From positions 60,149 to 124,148 of the forward strand of contig NZ_JBMLSD010000425.1 of NCBI RefSeq assembly GCF_049240685.1: DNA of 64,000 nucleotides. Direction: 5' to 3'. A program made the translations under genes and the position numbers. Shown here piece after piece: positions 56,107 through 64,000 of the stretch. Origin of the DNA: Flectobacillus sp049240685 (lineage in GTDB: Bacteria; Bacteroidota; Bacteroidia; Cytophagales; Spirosomataceae). How positions within the stretch are numbered: position 1 is the stretch's first letter; each line of letters opens with the position of its first letter. Under the pieces are notes generated by a model. That model was not told the DNA's origin and made no database searches. It saw only the letters and a program-made list of their open reading frames with translations.

Positions 56107-56973
56107 TTAGATAGGAGTTACATCAACCGACACAGACAGTTGGTGCCCACCCGAACTAAAAATTACGCCCTTTAATGGAGCCACATCACTATAATCTCTC
56201 CCATAAGCCGTAATAATATGTCTCTCTTGCGGAATCATATTGTTGGTAGGATCAAAATCACACCAACCACTCCCTGGAATATACACAGATATCCAAGCAT
56301 GGGATGCATCAGACCCCTGGAGTTTTTCTTTTCCCGGCGGTGGCAAGGTCTCGATGTACCCACTTACATATCGAGCGGCCAAGCCCACACTACGTAGGCA
56401 TGCTATGGCCAAATGCGAAAAATCTTGACAGACTCCACGCCTCTCCTTCAATACGGTCTTGATTGGCGTATAGATTGAAGTCACATTAGAGACAAACTTA
56501 AACTCCGAAAAAATCTTATGACATAGTTGCTGTACACCTTCGTAAAGTACCATTTTGTCCGATAAACAGCTTAGTGCGAATGCTCTAATTTCATCATCCC
56601 AATACACAAATGGACTAGAGGTAGTATATTGCAAAAATTCAATTTTTAAAGATCTATCATCACTCAACTGATTTCTGCACTCTTCCACCGTAATTGTAGG
56701 AAATAATTGATATGATTTTGGTAAACTCAGTACCGTACTCTTAGCCAAAACTGTGAGTTCCTGATGCGGAACATGAACTGAAAAATAGTGAACAGTATTA
56801 CCAAAATAGTCTTTTCTCTCAATAATCTCCTTAGGTTTAGGCGTAATATCAAGTCTAAAATCACTACAAACCTGTCCCACAATATCTTTTGGCTTTAGGC
56901 ACACCAAGCTATGGTAATTATTTACAATTTCGAAGTATTTGTAGGAGGTCTTATGAGTTAAATTATATTTCAT
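56107..56973 (-). CDS. Transglutaminase-like cysteine protease/transferase
   Basis: A 288-residue protein with a bacterial transglutaminase N-terminal beta region and the core catalytic triad Cys182 (RRGVCQDFSHL), His225 (SDASHAWISV) and Asp241 (FDPTNN). In bacteria these enzymes are thought to cleave or form amide bonds. Its start overlaps the end of the ATP-grasp gene by 11 bp, so the two proteins are coupled. This trio with ATP-grasp and alpha-E is a widespread cluster inferred to make or edit a peptide. Confidence 0.93.
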   Translation of the reverse strand: MKYNLTHKTSYKYFEIVNNYHSLVCLKPKDIVGQVCSDFRLDITPKPKEIIERKDYFGNTVHYFSVHVPHQELTVLAKSTVLSLPKSYQLFPTITVEECRNQLSDDRSLKIEFLQYTTSSPFVYWDDEIRAFALSCLSDKMVLYEGVQQLCHKIFSEFKFVSNVTSIYTPIKTVLKERRGVCQDFSHLAIACLRSVGLAARYVSGYIETLPPPGKEKLQGSDASHAWISVYIPGSGWCDFDPTNNMIPQERHIITAYGRDYSDVAPLKGVIFSSGGHQLSVSVDVTPI

Positions 56974-59557
56974 TCTGACTCGAATTTTCGGTGTTACTCA
57001 AAAAGGAGTGTTGGATTTCGGTATGTGTAAAATACAAATTAGTCAATGAATTATTTACTGACAGAATAAGCTCAAACACCTCTGCTAAGAGACCATCTAA
57101 TGTTTCACGATACAAAGTTTCCTCGTCAAAAACAATCAAGTGAGTGATATCAGCAAGCTTGATTTTAGTGGATGCTTGAAGAACAGCCCTTTGCGCAATA
57201 TTCAGTCTTTCTGAATGTAAAGGTTTAGGTAATTCAGCCAAAAATCTACCCAGTTCGTCTAGCTGAAAAGCAATAGAATAAGGTAATTTAGATTCTAAAA
57301 AAATCATATCTAGCATGGCCTCCAAACTAATATGTGTTTTGTAAAGCTGCCTGTAATGATTTAAAAGATGATGATTTATTAGTACTGCCTCAATCAATTC
57401 ATGCTCGATATGTGGCTCATTTTTAAAACTAAAACAGGCCCGAATAGTACTAATTTTGAGTAAGACTCTTTCTATCAACTTTCCTGATTCAAACAAACAA
57501 TAACCGCTATCACGGGGCATTGTATCCGAAACTATACCATAAAAAGTAAATAATCTAGCATGAAGTTTATCTAAGACCTTTTGCATACTATGACTATTAG
57601 AGTACACCTCATCGGGTCTTTTGATTTTTTTAAAGGTATTTTCGATGGCATAAATGGCTCGCCAAGTATCATGATTCCATTTATCACTCACAGAAATTAC
57701 ACCTCTCAAAAAAGCCTCTATACTTGAGGCCACAGAACCAAGCAGTTGTACATCGTGTACAATCTTATGAATCTCTCCGTAAGGATTTGTCAGCAACTCG
57801 GGCCGTTGCTCATCCAGAAATCCAGGATAGGTTAAAGTCAAATGCGTTAAACCCTTTAACAAGACTTCAATATGTTCAGACTTTGAAGCATTTCCAAATT
57901 TTACACTTTCATGTAAAGCATTGATTAACAACTTCAAATATTTGGTAGTCGACATCGTCCTTTCGGCATACCTTCCAACCCAAAAAAGATTCTCACCACT
58001 TCGGCTGGGCAAAGAAGTATGATGATGCACGGGGTCTTTTGGGAGCTCCATACCAATCTCTTTGTGGAGCGAATCATCATCCGACACAATCCAAGTATCT
58101 TTGGAGCAACCCCCATGCTGATGAGACACCTCAAATCGACCATGAACGGCCGAACTTCTAGTTAGCCCTCCCTGCATGACTTTATAGTCATTTCCATCAG
58201 CAACCAAATACGCCCTAATCGCTGCCAAACGAGGCACCAATTTCCCCTGTACCAAAGCAGGAGTAGTAGATAGCCCAATCTCCTCCTGTGCAACATATTC
58301 ATGAGGAGCAGCCAGTATTTGTTCTATTAACTCAACTCTTTGCTCTTCTGATAAAAATCTACCATAAACTGACCGAAAAATTTGCTTTCGGTTTGCTTTC
58401 TTAATGATTAATGTCGGAATATTATCTAAAACATAGTTCAACTCCTTTGAATGACCACACCACCATGTGGCAATAGACGGAAGCTTGAGCTCTTCATCGA
58501 GAAAATACCGACAAGCAGCACTCATAAATGCAAGTAAAGCGCTATTTTCGAGAACACTAGCACCCGGAGAATTGACCACAGTAACATTACCCAATCTCAT
58601 GGCCTGCAATAACCCCGGAATACCAAGTCGTGAATCCTCGCGCAACTCGAGAGGATCACACCATTCATCATCTATACGACGAACAATCACGTCTACCTTT
58701 TCTAAGCCCTCAATAGACTTCAGCCATACGTAGCCATCTCTCACCACAAGATCATCGCCCTGAACCAAAGTATACCCCAAATACGAAGCTAAGTATGCAT
58801 GCTCGAAATAAGTTTCATTCCCCGAACCCGGAGTTAGATAAACAATCGTAGGATACTCTTTACTTTTTCCTGCCAATGCAGAAACCTCTTTATGAAAAGT
58901 TTTGAAAAAAGGAGACAGTCTATTAACCGTCATCCCAGAAGTTAATTCAGGTAAAATAGCACTCATTACCGTTCGATTCTCAAGAGCGTATCCTGAACCC
59001 GAAGGCGCTTGAGTACGATTATCTACAACCCACATTCTTCCATCTGGCCCTCTAGCAATATCTACCGCATATAAAATCAGTTGTTTCTCAGAAGCAAGCT
59101 TTACATCAATACATGGTCTAAAGAATCCACTATTGTCATAAATCAACTCAGGAGGCAAAATCCCCTCTTTTACCAGATGTTGTGGCCCATAAATATCTTT
59201 CAACATCAAATCCAATACCACAGCTCGTTGCTTAAGTCCCTCCGAAATCAGATTCCACTCCGACTGTTCCAGTAGAAAAGGAATCGGGTCGAGTTGCCAA
59301 GGCCGTGAATTTACCTCAGCGTTTCCATACACATTGTAGGTAACCCCATTCTCTTTCAGTTTGTTAGTCAGTTCTTGACTCCGAGATACCAGCTGATCCA
59401 TACCCAATTTCTCGAGGGTATCAAACATTTTTTTCCAATATGGCTTTACTTGCTGATTGGTATCCAATATTTCATCATAAGACTCAATCTCCTTGAGGTA
59501 TGCTTTTAGCAAATTATCTTTCACTTCTGTAATCATATTTTCATAAGCAGACATCAA
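56963..59557 (-). CDS. Circularly permuted ATP-grasp plus alpha-E fusion
   Basis: An 864-residue cytosolic protein made of a circularly permuted type 2 ATP-grasp domain (about 20-495, YAVDIARGPDGRMWVVDNRTQAPSG and RRIDDEWCDPLELREDS) fused to an alpha-E helical domain (about 520-850, LPSRSGENLFWVGRYAERT). ATP-grasp enzymes join a carboxylate to an amine with ATP; in many species the two parts are separate genes. The pairing with transglutaminase genes suggests peptide ligation with later cleavage (published comparative-genomics inference for this family). Biological role not known. Start may be Met1 or Met2. Confidence 0.93.
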   Translation of the reverse strand: MMSAYENMITEVKDNLLKAYLKEIESYDEILDTNQQVKPYWKKMFDTLEKLGMDQLVSRSQELTNKLKENGVTYNVYGNAEVNSRPWQLDPIPFLLEQSEWNLISEGLKQRAVVLDLMLKDIYGPQHLVKEGILPPELIYDNSGFFRPCIDVKLASEKQLILYAVDIARGPDGRMWVVDNRTQAPSGSGYALENRTVMSAILPELTSGMTVNRLSPFFKTFHKEVSALAGKSKEYPTIVYLTPGSGNETYFEHAYLASYLGYTLVQGDDLVVRDGYVWLKSIEGLEKVDVIVRRIDDEWCDPLELREDSRLGIPGLLQAMRLGNVTVVNSPGASVLENSALLAFMSAACRYFLDEELKLPSIATWWCGHSKELNYVLDNIPTLIIKKANRKQIFRSVYGRFLSEEQRVELIEQILAAPHEYVAQEEIGLSTTPALVQGKLVPRLAAIRAYLVADGNDYKVMQGGLTRSSAVHGRFEVSHQHGGCSKDTWIVSDDDSLHKEIGMELPKDPVHHHTSLPSRSGENLFWVGRYAERTMSTTKYLKLLINALHESVKFGNASKSEHIEVLLKGLTHLTLTYPGFLDEQRPELLTNPYGEIHKIVHDVQLLGSVASSIEAFLRGVISVSDKWNHDTWRAIYAIENTFKKIKRPDEVYSNSHSMQKVLDKLHARLFTFYGIVSDTMPRDSGYCLFESGKLIERVLLKISTIRACFSFKNEPHIEHELIEAVLINHHLLNHYRQLYKTHISLEAMLDMIFLESKLPYSIAFQLDELGRFLAELPKPLHSERLNIAQRAVLQASTKIKLADITHLIVFDEETLYRETLDGLLAEVFELILSVNNSLTNLYFTHTEIQHSFLSNTENSSQNEI

Positions 59558-59871
59558 ACATTCGACTGCACAAAGGCATTTATGTCATTTAATACCTAAA
59601 TTGTCATAAGTAGTTAAGTAATCGTGCAGAATAAGATTTAAGTTTTTGTTTTAGGCACAAGGCAAAGAGTGTTAGGTGAATACACAAAATTAAGTTTGAG
59701 TTTCAGACAATAGGTTTTAACCTGTAAGCTAAAGAATAAAAGGAGCTTTTTATGAAATTATAAAGGCCTTTTGTCTAATGCCTACTGAAACATAAATGTA
59801 CATATTTACCCCAAAAATACAAGGATAGATTATCAGAACGCATCAACAATCCGATAACCTATCCTTTTCAG
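59558..59871. other. Intergenic region between ATP-grasp and DUF2126 genes
   Basis: About 310 bp without a gene. It contains the terminator of the DUF2126 gene at the right and presumably the promoter of the ATP-grasp/transglutaminase pair at the left. No clear -7 box was found. Confidence 0.5.
59810..59866 (-). terminator. Terminator after the DUF2126 gene
   Basis: AAGGATAGATTATC (59821-59834) pairs with GATAACCTATCCTT (59853-59866), one mismatch, with an 18-base loop. On the minus strand it is followed by GTATTTTTG. It lies 6 bp after the stop. Confidence 0.75.
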
Positions 59872-62800
59872 TTATCTCGAACGCCAAAATCTTCTTAAGT
59901 CTAGGGTAGTTGGATATTCGGCATTCACCAACTCCACAGGCGTATCCATTCTAACATCCTTCTTATTCTCAGCCACAAACCTAGAAGGTGCTGTATTGAA
60001 CCTTACAGGCGCAGGAATCGTATTGAGGGTAGATGGAGTATGCCCAAACTCCCAGAATCGACTAATTCTTCTTGATTCTGCTTCGTAGCTATTAATAGGG
60101 TAAGTATCGAAGCTACGCCCACCAGGATGTGATACAAAATAAGTACATCCACCAATAATACGATTATTCCAAGTATCTACAATATCAAAGACCAAAGGAG
60201 CATCCACCCCAATAGTTGGATGCAAAGCAGAAGGAGGATTCCAAGCTTTGTAACGAATACCTGCCACATACTCCCCTTTGGTACCAGTTGGACGCAAAGG
60301 AACTCTACAACCATTACATACCAAAATATGACGATCTTGAACAAAACCAGAAACCTTTGCTTGCAATCTTTCGACAGAAGAATCCACAAATCTAGCAGTG
60401 CCCGAATTTGAGAGCTCTTCTCCAAGCACATGCCAAGGTTCAATTCCCAATCGTAATTCTAACTGTAAATTATCGATTGTAACACCTCCATGATGAGGAA
60501 ATCTAAACTCAAAGAACGGATCAAACCATGAAATATCAAATTCGTAACCTGCTTCTTTCAAGTCATTAACCACATCTATCATATCCAAATAGGCAAAATG
60601 TGGTAGTAAAAATCTATCGTGCAATTCAGTTCCCCAACGGATTAATTTCTTTTTATAAGGTTCTTTCCAAAACTTAGCAATAAGAGCTCTCACCAAGAGA
60701 TTTTGCACCAAATTCATGTGCTTGTGAGGGGGCATATCAAAAGCCCTAAATTCTAGAATTCCCAATCTCCCAGTGGATGAATCTGGAGAATAAAGTTTAT
60801 CTATACAAAACTCGGTACGATGCGTATTTCCGGTAATATCAACTAGCAGGTTTCTAAATATTCTATCTACCATCCAATATGGCACATTGCCGTCTTCAGG
60901 TATTTGGTCAAACGCGATTTCTAATTCATACAACTTTTCATCTCTTCCTTCATCCACACGTGGCGCTTGACTCGTTGGACCAACAAATGAGCCAGCAAAT
61001 AAATAACTCAACACAGGATGATGCTGCCAATACGTCACCAAGCTTCTTAATAAATCAGGGCGACGTAAAATAGGGCTTTCGGCTGGTGTGGCTCCACCAA
61101 TGGTCACATGATTTCCGCCACCAGTTCCTGTATGGCGACCATCAACCATAAATTTTTCAGTACCAAGTCTCGACAAAAAGGCCTCTTCATACAAAGCACT
61201 TGTATTATCAACGAGCTCTTGCCAATTTTTAGACGGATGAATATTCACCTCAATCACTCCAGGGTCGGGTGATACAACCAATTTCTCCAAACGATAGTCT
61301 GATGGCGGTGTATATCCTTCGATACGCACAGGTATTTGAAGTTTTTCGGCGGTAGCCTCTACCGAAGCTATCAAATCGAGGTAATGCTCCAAATACTCTG
61401 TAGGAGGAAGAAACACATAAATAACGCCATCTCGTTCTTCAACAACCAGTGCAGTTTGAATAGTGTTTACCTCAAACAACAATGGCTTTTCATCTTGTTC
61501 TTTTGACCTCGTTTTTTCATCTTCCGAAACCCTCGTAAGCTTTTTGTCTGGAGCGATATAATTAGGAGCTTCGGTACCATAACGAGATAAAGGGTTTTGA
61601 CTAAAATCGCCCAAAGGAGGTAAATCTTCAAATGGGCTACGCTCCAATGGTTCCTCTCGTTGAAATTTAGAGATAGCAGGTAAAGAATTTAAAGGCAATC
61701 GAAGTCCAACGGGTGAATTCCCAGGAATGAGAAAACAATTACCTCGTCGAAATTCCCATACACAACTAGTCCATGTACTGGTGTTCCAATTCCAGCGAAT
61801 AGGTAACGCAAACCCAACCGGATTATTCAAACCTTTGTCTAATACTTTAGCCAAAGTTCTTCGCTCTACCGAATCCTTAAGATTTACAGAGAGCGGATCT
61901 ACATTCACTGGTAATTTACCTTCCTCCAAAGCCCAATATACAGGGTCTTCATAGGTAGGACACAAGTTACTCACCCGAATTCCTAAGAACTTTGTCAGTT
62001 CCTTTGAAAATAATTCAGCGTCATGAAAACTATAATTTGTTTGAGATTCTTTAGCAATCAGATTGTCATTTTTCCAAATAGTATTCCCGTCTTTCCTCCA
62101 ATACAAGGCATATTGCCAGCGTGGAAATAACTCTCCAGGATACCACTTTCCTTGACCAAAATGTAATAATCCTCCATGCGCAAAACGGTTTTTCAGTCGA
62201 AGTGCCAGGTTATAAGCCAATTGGCGTTTTAAAGGCCCATCTGCTGCAGAATTCCATTCGGGCGATTCAAAATCATCTATTGAAACAAAAGTAGGCTCAC
62301 CTCCCATGGTCATACGCACATCACCCTCCTGCAAATCTTTTTCTACCAAGTTGCCAACTTCCATAATTTTATTCCACTGCTCTTCAGAATAGGGTTTAGT
62401 AACTCGAGGGTCTTCATGAATACGAAAAACCCTATTTTCAAATTCAAACGACACCTCACAGACATCTGTAGCCCCTGTTACTGGCGCAGCACTAGCATAA
62501 TCTGGCGTACAACTCAATGGAATATGTCCCTCTCCTGCAAACAAGCCAGACGTAGGATCCAGACCAATCCAACCCGCTCCTGGAATGTAGGCTTCTACCC
62601 AGGCGTGCAAGTCAGTAAAGTCTTCTTCTGGCCCTGAAGGACCATCCAAAGATTTGATATCTGGCGTTAATTGTACCAAATAGCCCGAAACAAATCTCGC
62701 AGCTATTCCTTTGTGCCTCAATATCTGAACAAGTAACCACGCTGAATCACGGCAACTGCCACTTCTTATGTTTAGCGTGTCCTCACATGTCTGTACTCCG

Positions 62801-63294
62801 GGCTCCATTCTGATATTGTAATCAAGATGAGTATACACTTTCTGATTAGCAAATACCAAAAAGTCCACAGTGTTTATTTCATCTTCTATTATTACATTTT
62901 TCAAAAATTCTGTCAATAAAGGACCCGATTCACGCGCTTCAAGATAAGGCACTAATTCTTTTGCCAATATTTCATCATACTTGAAAGGAAATTTTTCGGC
63001 ATACTCTTCCACAAAAAAATCGAATGGATTAATAACCTCCATTTTTGCGATAACCTCTACCTCTACACTTAACTCATTTGTTTTTTCCGGAAAAACAACC
63101 CTTGCTTGATAATTACCAAAAGGATCTTGTTGCCAATTGATAAAATGATTCTGTGGCAAAATTTTGAGGGAATAGCCTTCTATCGCCGTCCTCGAGTGAG
63201 GTGCAGGTCGTAATCTAAAAATGTGTGGAGACAAGCTGACGCTACGATCAAACTTATACTTAGTTTTATGAGAAATCGCAACTTTTATTGACAT
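59872..63294 (-). CDS. Large transglutaminase/DUF2126 protein
   Basis: A 1140-residue protein: an N-terminal transglutaminase domain with Cys181 (SGSCRDSAWLL), His230 (TDLHAWVEAYIPG) and Asp246 (GLDPTSG), followed by the long DUF2126 region (about 310-1100), which has the distant glutamine-synthetase-like/amidoligase character reported for this family (GTGGGNHVTIGGATPAESP, EFRAFDMPPH). It pairs with the ATP-grasp/alpha-E and transglutaminase genes in many genomes, and here lies upstream of them on the same strand. Probably a second enzyme of the same peptide-modification pathway. No signal peptide, so cytosolic. Confidence 0.93.
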   Translation of the reverse strand: MSIKVAISHKTKYKFDRSVSLSPHIFRLRPAPHSRTAIEGYSLKILPQNHFINWQQDPFGNYQARVVFPEKTNELSVEVEVIAKMEVINPFDFFVEEYAEKFPFKYDEILAKELVPYLEARESGPLLTEFLKNVIIEDEINTVDFLVFANQKVYTHLDYNIRMEPGVQTCEDTLNIRSGSCRDSAWLLVQILRHKGIAARFVSGYLVQLTPDIKSLDGPSGPEEDFTDLHAWVEAYIPGAGWIGLDPTSGLFAGEGHIPLSCTPDYASAAPVTGATDVCEVSFEFENRVFRIHEDPRVTKPYSEEQWNKIMEVGNLVEKDLQEGDVRMTMGGEPTFVSIDDFESPEWNSAADGPLKRQLAYNLALRLKNRFAHGGLLHFGQGKWYPGELFPRWQYALYWRKDGNTIWKNDNLIAKESQTNYSFHDAELFSKELTKFLGIRVSNLCPTYEDPVYWALEEGKLPVNVDPLSVNLKDSVERRTLAKVLDKGLNNPVGFALPIRWNWNTSTWTSCVWEFRRGNCFLIPGNSPVGLRLPLNSLPAISKFQREEPLERSPFEDLPPLGDFSQNPLSRYGTEAPNYIAPDKKLTRVSEDEKTRSKEQDEKPLLFEVNTIQTALVVEERDGVIYVFLPPTEYLEHYLDLIASVEATAEKLQIPVRIEGYTPPSDYRLEKLVVSPDPGVIEVNIHPSKNWQELVDNTSALYEEAFLSRLGTEKFMVDGRHTGTGGGNHVTIGGATPAESPILRRPDLLRSLVTYWQHHPVLSYLFAGSFVGPTSQAPRVDEGRDEKLYELEIAFDQIPEDGNVPYWMVDRIFRNLLVDITGNTHRTEFCIDKLYSPDSSTGRLGILEFRAFDMPPHKHMNLVQNLLVRALIAKFWKEPYKKKLIRWGTELHDRFLLPHFAYLDMIDVVNDLKEAGYEFDISWFDPFFEFRFPHHGGVTIDNLQLELRLGIEPWHVLGEELSNSGTARFVDSSVERLQAKVSGFVQDRHILVCNGCRVPLRPTGTKGEYVAGIRYKAWNPPSALHPTIGVDAPLVFDIVDTWNNRIIGGCTYFVSHPGGRSFDTYPINSYEAESRRISRFWEFGHTPSTLNTIPAPVRFNTAPSRFVAENKKDVRMDTPVELVNAEYPTTLDLRRFWRSR

Positions 63295-63518
63295 ACGAGA
63301 TTATTTTGAAGGTTTATTCATGGATTTATGTAAAAAAAGTAAAAAAATCCATAAATTTTAACCCTCCAAATGAAAATTCATAAAATCTCTTAAAGAAATT
63401 ATATTCTACTTAATATTCTTTTTACTTTTTATTTATTTCAGAATACCCTCTTTATTCAAAATTATATTTCATCATTCTCAACAACAACAGCTTTATCACA
63501 AAACCCACCTATCGTTGA
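63295..63518. other. Upstream region of the DUF2126 gene before the repeat array
   Basis: Short AT-rich stretch with an ATGGATTT/AAATCCAT hairpin (63320-63327, 63345-63352) near the DUF2126 start. No convincing gene. A stop-free plus-strand frame begins at 63374 and runs into the repeats, but lacks an ATG before 63524. Confidence 0.45.
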
Positions 63519-64000
63519 CCATAATGCTCATTTTGAGCAATATGACATTACTTGAAAATATAAAAACCATAATGCTCATTTTGAGCATTATGAGGTTGCT
63601 CGAAAATACTCAAACCATAATGCTCATTTTGAGCAATATGAGATTGCTTAAAAATATTCAAATCATAATGCTCATTTTGAGCAATATGACATTACTCGAA
63701 AATATTCTAACCATAATGCTCATTTTGAGCAATATGACATTAGTCGAAAATATTCTAACCATAATGCTCATTTTGAGCATTATGACACTACTCGAAAATA
63801 CTCAAACCATAATGCTCATTTTGAGCACTATGACACTACTCGAAAATACTCAAAGCATAATGCTCATTTTGAGCACTATGACATTACTCGAAAATATTCA
63901 AACCATAATGCTCATTTTGAGCACTATGACACTACTCGAAAATACTCAAACCATAATGCTCATTTTGAGCACTATGACATTACTCGAAAATATTCAAACC
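63519..64000. repeat. 48-bp tandem repeat array with palindromic core, ten units, runs off the window
   Basis: Ten units with exact 48-bp spacing (ATAATG starts at 63521, 63569, 63617, 63665, 63713, 63761, 63809, 63857, 63905 and 63953). Each unit has a 25-bp palindrome (arms CATAATGCTCA and TGAGCATTATG around TTT) and a 23-bp linker. The core TGCTCATTTTGAGCA is invariant in all ten units; units 2 and 6 have the perfect palindrome, the others carry one mismatch in the right arm (CAATATG in 1, 3-5; CACTATG in 7-10). Units 7-10 alternate as two linker types, suggesting recent 96-bp duplications. There are no unique spacers, so it is not a CRISPR array. Total length is unknown. Confidence 0.95.

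Noticed and set aside
63519..64000. CRISPR array at the right edge
   Set aside because: Linkers are as repeated as the palindromes; no unique spacers and no cas genes in the window.

Overview
The window is AT-rich bacterial chromosome from a member of the Bacteroidota, most likely Cytophagales. The evidence is SusC/SusD pairs, RagB/SusD lipoproteins, FecI/FecR sigma/anti-sigma control, TAnnTTTG-type -7 promoter elements, weak Shine-Dalgarno sequences and a Nudix-type AraR regulator. The species cannot be named from what is here. No rRNA, tRNA, prophage or insertion sequence was recognised.

Region by region: (1) 350-4087, a very large secreted fusion protein (ThuA, PQQ-type sugar dehydrogenase, PKD, cytochrome c, carbohydrate-binding-like). 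(2) 4257-9659, a minus-strand set that looks copper related: a three-Cys small membrane protein, two MauG/MbnH-type di-haem peroxidases flanking an MbnP-family lipoprotein, an outer-membrane protein with a CDICGC start, and a YHS metal-binding protein. (3) 9894-14521, a LytTR/LytS two-component system divergent from a TonB-dependent receptor. (4) 14733-18613, a lipoprotein and an RND/MMPL exporter. (5) 18787-46638, a complete arabinan/L-arabinose utilisation locus. It contains an ECF sigma factor, FecR, a SusC with STN signalling domain, SusD, three GH43 and two GH51 enzymes, an FG-GAP/UnbV lipoprotein, a sodium/sugar symporter, AraB, AraA, AraD, a mutarotase, an FSA-type transaldolase, a HAD phosphatase and the Nudix regulator AraR. 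(6) 47240-50595, an SBF-type transporter, the peroxide-sensing ohrR-ohr pair, a serine recombinase and a small orphan, followed by about 620 bp without genes. (7) 51219-55948, an ACAD10/11-like acyl-CoA dehydrogenase plus kinase pair and a GH3 enzyme. (8) 56107-63294, a transglutaminase / circularly permuted ATP-grasp / alpha-E / DUF2126 peptide-modification cluster. (9) 63519-64000, the start of a 48-bp tandem repeat with a perfect or near-perfect palindrome in every unit; it runs off the end of the window.

How the arabinose locus should work (family knowledge plus context): SusC/SusD import arabino-oligosaccharides cut by surface and periplasmic GH43/GH51 enzymes. Free arabinose enters through the symporter and passes through AraA, AraB and AraD to xylulose-5-phosphate. 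The STN domain of SusC talks to FecR and the sigma factor, and AraR probably senses arabinose in the cytoplasm. A terminator and a good -7 element on the strand opposite the susC leader suggest an antisense small RNA as a further control layer.

One assembly problem needs attention: 100 Ns at 32645-32744 are flanked by an identical 55-bp sequence on both sides. The gap is probably a contig overlap that was not merged, and the GH51 gene it appears to break is probably intact (660 aa).

The points most worth a second look are the 48-bp palindrome array, the candidate antisense RNA at susC, the doubled MbnH-like / single MbnP cluster, and the false gap.
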